Both the position numbers and the translations under genes were made by a program. The notes beneath the pieces are model-generated. The model had not been told where the DNA came from and made no database searches. It saw only the letters and a program-made list of their open reading frames with translations. Shown here piece by piece: positions 11,255-19,540 of a stretch of 64,000 nt of DNA. Within the stretch, counting starts at the first letter, position 1, and the number at the start of each line of letters is the position of its first letter. Origin of the DNA: Agarophyton chilense (taxonomy: Eukaryota; Rhodophyta; Florideophyceae; Gracilariales; Gracilariaceae); the NCBI GenBank assembly GCA_030374765.1, contig JARGXX010000002.1:496001-560000 (forward strand). Reading direction: 5' to 3'.

Positions 11255-12547
11255 CAGTGCGTTTCAAAAACATATCCTTTTCTAAAACCGGGCAAAAATG
11301 GCGTTTTCTGTACTGTAGAGCCAATTTCTCACCGGATAAAACCTTTTCAAGTAAAAAACCTTATTTATTAAACATATCCGTTATAAAATATAGAGCTCCA
11401 TTATGACTTGTGTACCGCCTTTATCTCGCCAAAACTATATGAAAATTATTAGAATGGACCAAAAAGGCATGATCCCAACTTTTATAGCGCAAAAACAAAT
11501 AAAAATCCCAAAAACAAACACTTATTACAGAACACTCTGTTTGGTATGAATTCATGCGATTTTTGAGCCATACCACATTCTTTCTAACAAAAAACTCGTG
11601 TAAGTAAGCTTTATCTGTTCTGTGGTACTTCATCGTGCAAAAATAATTGAAACAAAACAGTGCTTGAATGTAAATTGTTCTTAAATATGACGCAAATTCA
11701 AAATTCAAAATTGATTAAACTATAAAACAAAAAAAGAATTTTCTTTTGAAAACGCACCATAAACGCGAACGTGCGTTGTGTTCCTCAGAAAAGCCTCATT
11801 AAAAAAAAGAATATGAAAAAAAGATAATGTTTTGGACGAAAAATGTGAATATGAACGACCCAGGTTTCTTTAAAATCTATTAGCATGATAATTGCAAAAC
11901 ATAGTTGAGTTTTGTAAGGAAGTTGGTTGGTTATACATCTGAGATGGTTTTAGATGGCATATTTGAAATAACACCAACTAAAATAGCGTTTTTTAAAGCT
12001 TTAATGACTTTGAAACGTTATAATAAAGTGTTAGAAAGTTTTGTGCTACTTTATTCCTACTTTACGTATGAATTAAATTATGGTTTTTAGCAGGATAGTG
12101 CGCTTGTAAAACAGTCAAATGTTTAGAAACAGTACAAGAATGGTTCAAATATGACTGATATGGATCTTTTATGACGAATTTTTAATGTTCACTTTATTGA
12201 AAACACCAATGGAGTGCTAGATTAGATGATTTATGGGCAAATTAGACAGTTCAGTGCAGTTTTTTATTCGAAAGTTTGTATCACAAATCACTGGGACAAA
12301 ATAACGTTTAATTTAATTCATTTTTTTATTGAATAAATGATAACACACTCTGTAAGTGTCTGTAGGGTTAAAGAGGCGAAAACAAACTACTGAACGCGCG
12401 CTGTAGAGAATATGGCTGACGAAAGGATATGTTTTTGAAACAGTTTTTTGACTTGATATTTTTCATGTGTTGTTTTTATTGAGTGTACTGTAGTCGAAAA
12501 GGCATTTTACGAAATATTTGTGCAAGGGATATGTTTTTGAAACACTT
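11255..12547. mobile_element. Tc1/mariner-like element with terminal inverted repeats, decayed
   Basis: The left end reads TA then CAGTGCGTTTCAAAAACATA (11255 on). The right end, read on the minus strand, is TA then AAGTGTTTCAAAAACATATC, ending at 12547. The outer TA dinucleotides fit a TA target-site duplication, and the 1293 bp length is typical of Tc1/mariner elements. A third copy of the repeat core (GGATATGTTTTTGAAAC) lies inside the right end at 12425-12441. The interior is AT-rich. A minus-strand frame (11421-11708) might be a transposase relic, but I cannot identify a DDE triad. Confidence 0.6.
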
Positions 12548-13373
12548 TATCAACAGTGCATGATAAAAAGAGAAAGCCATTTTCACCGAATTTTTATGAC
12601 CTGACTCACAAGAGCATGATCTAAGCAGAGCAGATCCTGGATCTTCTTGTATGACTACTCTTTTTTCTTGCCTTAATCGGTGAGTTGCTCTCGAAAAAGG
12701 CTTGCGAGACTGACCAGCTGTTCAACTCGACTAGTTAGTGCATCTACCTGATCTTGAGGGTATTTTAGTTGTGCTTCAGTTGTGTTTTCTATGAGGGCAG
12801 AGCACACGGTTCAATCCCATAGGGAAGCCTTGAGTCTTTCTTGGTTGCTTCATCTGCAACTTCTCGCGTTTTCTCGGAAGAGCTTTCGTATCCAGAATTG
12901 GAACATGATCCCTCTCCTCGGCCCTATGCCCCTGTTGGAGCTAGAACCAGCAAGAAGGAGCGTTGGTGATGGGGAAGATGTCGCCCCTACGCCTGGAGCC
13001 GCAGTGGAAACCGTAGGAGGCTGCGAAGGCACCCCTGGAGGCGTAGAGTCGAGTTGTACAGTTTGAGATTGCATCGCAGAAGGGCCGTCAGGAAAGTGGC
13101 GACCGTTGCCGCTATTTTTGGCGGATTCCGGACCTTGAAGTTCTGGGAGGCTCTGGAAAGAGATTAGATCTCAAATCCAATCCTTAGTATGGGTCTGAAG
13201 AAACGATGAAGCTTCCAGAGTGGTGACAGACCCCTATTTACTGCCTTTATGTTCACTATAGTGGACATTGGACGAAAAAGATTTCCACGAATGTTATTCA
13301 TGTTCGGTATAGTGATCATACTGGGCATTAGGGATAATAAGTCGCCGTGTTTTCAGGAGTCTCCCACTGCTTA
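12548..13373. other. spacer without a recognised gene
   Basis: A Pro/Ser/Thr-rich minus-strand ORF with a real ATG (13074 to 12850) could be a gag-like fragment, but nothing confirms it. The sequence around 13249 (TTCACTATAGTGGACATTGG) resembles the TTCACTATA motifs near the Tigger element at 25.7 and 28 kb. Confidence 0.35.
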
Positions 13374-13424
13374 TGCCGATGGACTCGGCATGCCGATGGA
13401 CTCGGCATGCCGATGGACTCGGCA
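13374..13424. repeat. three exact 17 bp palindromic tandem repeats
   Basis: The unit TGCCGATGGACTCGGCA occurs three times head to tail with no mismatch. Each unit has perfect 6 bp arms (TGCCGA and TCGGCA) around TGGAC. It lies 324 bases upstream of the nucleoside hydrolase ATG, so it could be a regulatory site array or a simple expansion. Confidence 0.9.
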
Positions 13425-13747
13425 TACATAACTGCATATGTCGAGCGCCAGTGGAGTTGCCCTAAAGACCGAAGTCGGTTTTTTCGTAAAACCGATTTAC
13501 TATTCAGCTCCTCGACCCTGTCCCCGGGGCCCGACGTGGGACCGTAGAGAAAGTAGCGTTCGTTTTGCCTTACACCATATTGCTCTACACGAACTGGGCT
13601 AGATTGACCCTCTTCAACACGTAGTCAACACCCTGTTGAAATATCTGGTCATGGCTCAATGAAGAAACTCTACAGGGCTGTGGGTTGCCATGAGGAAGTG
13701 TTCTTCTCACAGTTGTTCATGGAAAGCCTTGAGACAAATCTGTTGCG

Positions 13748-15055
13748 ATGGATAGACTCACAAGGCGGCGACTGTGGCCAGCGCTTTTTCTGAGTCTCTT
13801 CTTCTTTTTATGTTCTCTCTTTTTCGAATTTCCAACGCTATGGCCATACTCCCATACGCCCATCCAATGTGCATGGCTTCCACCACTCAAGGAGGCGAAA
13901 CGACCCATAACTCGACTTCCAGATGCACGAAATATAGTAGTTTTCACTGACGGATCTAATTTTGACGATGTAGTTGCTCTTTTGTTTTTGTCGAAGTCCA
14001 AACTTAGTAATCTAGTCGCAATTTACGTAACTGGAAATGGTTGGGCTAGTCCAGGTGCATCAATCCGTCATTTTTTCAACCTTCTGAACATGATGGGGTC
14101 ACATTATAACTCCGTTCCAATCTTTGTCGGTTCGTACTACGCTCTCAGGGATCAGATTGAAGCAGATTTTGACAGCAATCACATGAAAATGAGTTACCGA
14201 AACTACATACCATTTGGCCCTGGTGGAGTTCTTTACTCGGATGTGATGTTTGGTATGGCGCATTTTTTGCCGCAGGGTAAAAATGTGTATGATATCCGGA
14301 AAACTCCAGATACTGACGAAACAGCACTACCAGCCCTTTTGAGACTCTTGGATAGAACCAAACCTCTGGAAAAAATCACTTTCTTGAGCATAGGGACGAT
14401 GACACCTTTCGCACTGATGTTTTCAAAGAAATACATCGCTGACTTTAAACCGCTACTGCGTCGAGTTGATGGTTTGTTTGTTATGGGAGGGGCAGTTAAT
14501 GTGAAAGGTAACATTTTTAGTTCGAAAACGAACGACAAAGCTGAGTTTAATATCTTTGCAGATCCCGAGGGAGCAAAAATAGCTTTTTCAGAAATGAGCA
14601 AGTACATGGATATCACCCTTGTACCACTTGATGCGATTAAGGATGTACCAATTACCGAATCACTTCTGTCGATACTGTTCACGCAGTCCAAGACACCAGA
14701 AGCACAGTTCGTAGGACATATGATGAAAAATTTGCGTGATACATGGTTTGACGTAGACACTTTCTTTCAAACAGCCTTTCTGTGGGATCCAAGTGCCGCA
14801 GTGGCTATGCTACATCCTGCCGTGGTGACCGAGAAGAAGAGGAGAGTGATTCGGGTTGTCGTGGAGGAGGGGGTAAGAGGCCCAGATCAAGGATGGACGA
14901 AGCCATGTTCTCCATTCGAACTTCTTGGCGGGACTTGCGCTGAAATTGAGGTCATCAGTGGATTGGATGGTCAACTTTTACGCCAGACCCTCATTGAAAC
15001 TCTCCAACAAAAAGAGAATTCCGCGGAACGATCCCTAATATGTTTAAACAGCTAG
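13748..15055 (+). CDS. nucleoside hydrolase family protein, N-terminal membrane anchor
   Basis: 435 residues from an ATG. Residues about 11-27 form a hydrophobic helix after a basic start (signal anchor or signal peptide). The rest resembles the inosine-uridine nucleoside hydrolases, which cleave the N-glycosidic bond of ribonucleosides using a bound calcium ion. Matching blocks are FTDGSNFDDVVALLFL (the Asp-rich calcium site), VDGLFVMGGAVNVKGN, AEFNIFADPEGAKIAF and LWDPSAAVAMLHP. Two differences stand out: four residues rather than three separate the first Asp from the DD pair, and the His that usually precedes the late calcium-binding Asp is Trp. Activity and substrate are therefore uncertain. 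It would act in the secretory path, at the cell surface or in a vacuole. It is a single exon, and the neighbours give no operon-like context. Confidence 0.8.
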   Translation: MDRLTRRRLWPALFLSLFFFLCSLFFEFPTLWPYSHTPIQCAWLPPLKEAKRPITRLPDARNIVVFTDGSNFDDVVALLFLSKSKLSNLVAIYVTGNGWASPGASIRHFFNLLNMMGSHYNSVPIFVGSYYALRDQIEADFDSNHMKMSYRNYIPFGPGGVLYSDVMFGMAHFLPQGKNVYDIRKTPDTDETALPALLRLLDRTKPLEKITFLSIGTMTPFALMFSKKYIADFKPLLRRVDGLFVMGGAVNVKGNIFSSKTNDKAEFNIFADPEGAKIAFSEMSKYMDITLVPLDAIKDVPITESLLSILFTQSKTPEAQFVGHMMKNLRDTWFDVDTFFQTAFLWDPSAAVAMLHPAVVTEKKRRVIRVVVEEGVRGPDQGWTKPCSPFELLGGTCAEIEVISGLDGQLLRQTLIETLQQKENSAERSLICLNS

Positions 15056-16035
15056 ACAAGAGCATCTTTTCCGGTCGGAACCTTTTGGTATTGCCACTGA
15101 TATACGGATTGGAAAAGTACAAACAATGGCTAGGTTACGACCACTATAGTCCATACAACCTTTCTCTGTACCACTAGCCAGAGACTACAAAATCATAACT
15201 GTGCTACACGCACTCAGGTACTTCAGTATGAAAAGGCATCAGGTTTCTTTGGTGTTTCCGACTGCACAAGGATTCCGCCGCCGACGACTGTCGTCTTCAT
15301 CTTCTCATGTACTCTTTCATACAACATCCTGAGATCGTATGAGTGCATGAGAGTCAGCTAAGGGGTACACTACGAAAATGCGCTTCGCATCTTCGTGTTA
15401 CACGCCAATGAAACCATTCGCGATGTCTTCTCCATATCGCCCTCATAACATCGGCGAAATGACGTGGAGAGTCAGCGCGTACCACCTAAGTTACCTCTTT
15501 ATTCAAGTGCAAGCCTACCGAGGAACTGGAAAAAATCCGTCATGAAACTCTCGAAAACTTTTCGACCGGAACTGTCGGGAAAACGGCGGTAGGATGGTCT
15601 TCTGACGATTGGCTTGTGACCTTTCTGCGGTCGTGTTGAACCTTCCCTTGCCATCTGCATCCAAACGATCGAGTGATCCTTGTAACCCTTAACCCCTATC
15701 TGTGCGTAGAAATCACGAAACCCACTAAAAGAGATCTTTTCAATCGTCTGCCCGGGCAGCACGGCACACTGCGCGAATGGTGGAAAGGCAATCTGGGAGA
15801 TATTACATCCGAAGGGATAGACAACAACGTATCACATGCACCAGAGGCGGTTTGCATGCCCGTGTAGTTTTTCTGCAAAATTGCACAAACTACCCCTCCA
15901 TGTCAGTTGATCATTGATAATGCTCGCTTGTCGTCGTGATCCTTCTGCATACAAACGGCGCGTCCTACGTCGAGGGGGTTCTTGGGAAGCGTTCACACTC
16001 ATCCTGCTTATGCCGGTTGGCTCTCTACAGCGGAT
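15056..16035. other. intergenic region, no supported gene
   Basis: Overlapping short ORFs on both strands around 15500-15870 show no recognisable motif. The frame of the next gene is open upstream of its first ATG to a TGA near 15941, so a longer N-terminus or an upstream exon is possible. Confidence 0.4.
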
Positions 16036-17013
16036 ATGCTTAATTTCGTCACTCCCGTATCATATTTTGTTCGTGCATCTGCCCCGCTATGCAAATGCAG
16101 CTTGGATGGTCACGGACCTTCAAAAGACTTTTCTGCAATTGATAAGCAATACCTGGAGAAAGTTCGAGCCCGGTTTACGAGACGTCGTCGCATGGCAGAT
16201 GCAGCGGCAAATAGACCTTCACCGGACATTACTGATGATGATATCTCCATGGCGGCCAACCTCCCAGATGACATGGACCAGATGGAAGACATTATTTTTG
16301 ACCGTGCTCCGAATAATGCTAATCAAGTCAAGTTGTTTGGGGCATGGCTGGATGATGCACTTGCCGGACGCAAAGCTCGTAAGAATCTGAGGCCCACTGA
16401 TGCTGCTATCGCGGGTTCAGATCAGGTTGACGCCTCTGTTGAGTCCCACAAGAAACCCATGCTGTCAGCTGAGGCTGCTGTGGAGCGAAGTAGTGCCATT
16501 TTTGCCAACGGTATGATGCTGTTTAACAGGGGCTTATATCGTCAAGCGAACCCCATGTTTGCAGAAGCCGTCAGTGTAGTAGGACAAGGTAGCCGCCTTG
16601 GAGGTCAGTATCAATTATGGCACGCGCAGTCTCTTGATGCGGCCGGGGACAAGCCTACAGCTGCCACACTCCTGGAGCAATTACGTATGCATGCTGATGC
16701 AGACGTACGAAAGGTGTCTCGGGAATTGCACTACATTATGACAGCTCCGGTTTTGGAACTTGAACCTGGTTCTTTTTTAGAAATACCCAGTATTGATGAT
16801 GAGCCATCTTCGAAGGCTTCTTCCATACTTACGACAAATTTTGGCCCTGTGAGAACTGCTCGAATCGACAAGAAACCCGAGCCCTACAGTTTGGAATGGT
16901 ATATGGAAAAAGACAGGCCTCCCAAAGCTGCGTCTGATAATTCTGTCTTAGAAGCTGCCTTTGTTCTCGCCGCAATATTTTGCACTTTGGCGTTCATGTA
17001 TGCGTCGTCCTGA
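16036..17013 (+). CDS. plastid TPR-like protein with C-terminal membrane helix
   Basis: 325 residues from the ATG at 16036; the open frame extends 18 codons further without another ATG. Residues about 1-55 look like a transit peptide. Residues about 150-250 contain TPR-like helices (AIFANGMMLFNRGLYRQANP, then LGGQYQLWHAQSLDAAGDKP) followed by VSRELHYIMTAPVLELEP. This order resembles a cyanobacterial and plant plastid family in which the TPR pair leads into an LRYILEAPKL-type segment. The last 20 or so residues are a hydrophobic helix (AAFVLAAIFCTLAFMYASS), giving a tail-anchored membrane protein, probably of the thylakoid or envelope. Its function is not known to me; such TPR proteins often scaffold complex assembly. 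It is a single exon. Confidence 0.65.
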   Translation: MLNFVTPVSYFVRASAPLCKCSLDGHGPSKDFSAIDKQYLEKVRARFTRRRRMADAAANRPSPDITDDDISMAANLPDDMDQMEDIIFDRAPNNANQVKLFGAWLDDALAGRKARKNLRPTDAAIAGSDQVDASVESHKKPMLSAEAAVERSSAIFANGMMLFNRGLYRQANPMFAEAVSVVGQGSRLGGQYQLWHAQSLDAAGDKPTAATLLEQLRMHADADVRKVSRELHYIMTAPVLELEPGSFLEIPSIDDEPSSKASSILTTNFGPVRTARIDKKPEPYSLEWYMEKDRPPKAASDNSVLEAAFVLAAIFCTLAFMYASS

Positions 17014-18072
17014 GCTTCAGTTTGTAGGGAGCGCCAATATACGATATTCAACTGGAAAGAATGAAGTGGTATCAACGTTTTTGTTGTAATCTCGGTTGTG
17101 GAGACCATTGTTCAGAAATGTTTTATGACCTTCAGTGCTTGACTTCGCTATGAGTCCGGTGCCGTTCGGAACTCAAGAGAGCACCATCCGTAAGATTGAC
17201 AAAATTCACGTTGACCCACTTAGAACACTTCCACAAAGAGTCTTGACGTGACTGGAAACAACGACAGAATGGTGGCCGTGTACCTGTATTCTTATAACAA
17301 TCCAAAGATCATCTGTAGTTCTTTGAATTTTAACCCCAGCACCATTGAAATGAGTTCCAAGAAAATATGTATTTCAAATGCCAAGTTTAAATATCCCAAG
17401 AGTTTCGGATGGCAACCCCAGACGTCTTTCGAGACTCTGGGTATTTGGTTTCACTTGGATGATCTACGTACCATAGAGATCCATACGCGTAGCATTTGTG
17501 TTTATATGGTTGATGCAGAATATCCTCTGTATGCAGGTCAAGTGACAGATGAATGGACCTGATTCTGCAGTCTACCGGCACATTGTCCGGAGGGAATATA
17601 CGATGCCCGGTTGTTGATGCGTGTTCAACCCGACAAGGAAGCATTGTGAGAGGTGTATTGTGTTTCTGTGGGCAACAATATGTATAGTTGAGCTTCAAGT
17701 GACAACTAGAAAGTAAGCCTTTACCTCCTCTCTGCAACTGTGGACTGATTGTGAACTTGATAGACGTGGACTAGTTTGACTTTTCGTGAAAACGGCTTGA
17801 TTCTAGGCGAACGGTGACTTCAGAGCCGAGGTAAGGGTTAGCCATCTACTTTGAGCCAATCGAAGGCTTTAACAGAGGCAGTGCCACATGGAAATGTTCA
17901 TGTTTGAGAAACGAAGCCAAATAGCAAAGGCACTTATTTCAGCAGAAACGTAGGGATATGTAAGCAAAAAAAGCCCCGAAACGCGATAGGTATGGGTCAA
18001 GATAGTCTTTCAACATAAACGGCACGCAAGAGATGAAAACGCGTCGAATGGTTCAATTTACGGTGCTATCAG
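17014..18072. other. intergenic region, no supported gene
   Basis: A 104-codon frame at 17248-17562 opens at GTG and has no family resemblance I can see. It probably holds the 3' ends of the flanking convergent genes. Confidence 0.4.
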
Positions 18073-18792
18073 TTAAGCAGTAAGAATGCAGGCGCCGCCG
18101 GTGGCTCTGATCTTTTGCTCAGCACTCTTCGAGAAAAACTTGGCCTTGACAATGATGGGCTGCTTTGGTAGTCTTCCCTTTCCGAGCACCTTGAAGAAAC
18201 CATTTTCTGTGACATCGAGCACTGGGGCGTTTTCCTTATCATTCTTGTACTTCAGGCGAATATCGTCGGGAACTAGTGTCCAAATCTTGTCAAGGTTGAT
18301 TGTGGGACAATAGAACTTGTTGTTCGTCTTGTGAAAATACCTCATACCAACCTTTCCGAAGTATCCCGGATGGTACTTATCGAAATTGATTCGGTGATGA
18401 TGTTGGCCACCGGCATTACCACGTCCACCAGCTGTTCAAGTTCAACATCAAAGCAGTTAGACGCTAGTTTATGGAAACGAACCGAAGTAGAACTGGATGT
18501 AAAAATTTCTGAAAGGTAACGTACGGTGCTTGCGGTGTTTTCCCTGAACACATAAAATGTGTTACATGGTACAAAAATTCGCAAAAAGCCAGAAAACACG
18601 TGATGATGGTTAGGATCGCTTCCAACAAAATATACGGGGGGCAAAGGTCTAATGTAGATTCTTCTCATTTCGCGTGCGATGTGCCTTTGGCTGCTCAGGG
18701 CACCGACATCAATAGCAACGGTAACTTACGATACGACCATGTCCAGCAGATACATGTCCGCGCTTCTTTCGGTTGTGGTGAAGTCGAGTCGG
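18073..18792 (-). CDS. RPL27A: cytosolic 60S ribosomal protein uL15 (L27a)
   Basis: Spliced minus-strand gene. Exon at 18730-18792 (21 codons, [20 protein letters not shown] then Ile), donor GTAAGT. Intron of 186 bases. A 19 nt exon at 18525-18543 (GGAAAACACCGCAAGCACC) encodes GKHRKH plus the first base of Pro, donor GTACGT. Intron of 93 bases. Last exon 18073-18431, from [13 protein letters not shown] to GGACILTA and TAA. The join gives the conserved [20 protein letters not shown] run of uL15, so the splicing is well supported. The protein sits in the large subunit near the exit tunnel. The initiator Met must lie on an upstream exon joined at the TTTTAG acceptor before 18792; one weak candidate is ATG at 18968-18966 followed by GTTCGT. 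Conserved basic residues are present, and it looks functional. Confidence 0.93.
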
Positions 18793-19083
18793 CTAAAATA
18801 CGCGCATAAAAGTAGAGGAGAGGAGTGCCCGGGCAGTTAAAGAAACGCAGAAACGTCGTTGTGTTAGTCATGATAAAGTGTTTGATTGGAACGCTATCAC
18901 GTCAATGGCCGTTTGGTTTCCGGCCATGGTCGGATGCCAGGTAGGATCGGACTATCGAAACGAACCATATTGATGAAGTAGGCGGGATTAACCAAGTAGC
19001 GGGGAAACGATCTCCTTCGCAAAATGAAAGAATCACGCTGTTCGGACTGCACGAGCGCAAACACTAGCTGGTATGCAAAGATC

Positions 19084-19109
19084 CGTCGTCCGCGATGCTG
19101 CGGACGACG
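19084..19109. repeat. perfect 10 bp hairpin between divergent genes
   Basis: CGTCGTCCGC-gatgct-GCGGACGACG, with fully complementary 10 bp arms and a 6 nt loop. It lies in the shared upstream region of uL15 (minus) and the PPR gene (plus), about 290 bases upstream of uL15 exon 2. It may be a promoter palindrome or a stem in the uL15 5' leader. Confidence 0.8.
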
Positions 19110-19128
19110 TCGGCGTAGGAGCAGAATT

Positions 19129-19359
19129 CTAACGAATACTGAAATATTTCCCGCTTTGCATTTTTGGGGCAGGAAGCCCTGCGGTTGCAATAAGTAGCAG
19201 GTCACCAACTGGAATACGTGGCATTGAAAAAGCGCCAAACAAGCCAATCACAGGCCTCAACGCCACTTGAGCACTTGTCTTCGCCTTTTCAACCTGTCCA
19301 ATGCAATACCAGAGATAATGTCCTAGATACATGCACACCAAAGAGTACGCCGATGGCAT
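19129..19359 (-). CDS. possible small membrane protein, unrecognised
   Basis: A 76-codon ORF with a true ATG at 19359 and two hydrophobic stretches (around residues 5-22 and 33-60), ending in a basic tail. It lies upstream of uL15 on the same strand, so it could be an upstream ORF or leader of that gene, a small independent gene, or chance. I see no family resemblance. Confidence 0.2.
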   Translation of the reverse strand: MPSAYSLVCMYLGHYLWYCIGQVEKAKTSAQVALRPVIGLFGAFSMPRIPVGDLLLIATAGLPAPKMQSGKYFSIR

Positions 19360-19540
19360 CTAGCTAGATTGAACACCTCTACGCACGCACGTGCCGACTC
19401 AGAATCGGAGCACCGTCCGCCCCTTCCAATCGTTTTCCACGCCGTAAGCGCTTTTTTCGCTAGCAGCAGAGCGGTCGTGGTAAGAACCTCAACCTCTCAA
19501 GTACATTTTCATTGGCAGTCTCTTTCCTTCAATTGGTAGA

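Noticed and set aside
13374-13424. CRISPR-like array
   Set aside because: The repeats are contiguous without spacers and the genome is eukaryotic.
15499-15867. Overlapping ORFs of 60-87 codons on both strands
   Set aside because: No motif, no splice partner, and neither strand reads more protein-like than the other.
17248-17562. 104-codon ORF after the TPR-like gene
   Set aside because: Opens at GTG, no ATG context or recognised family; may be an exon but unsupported.
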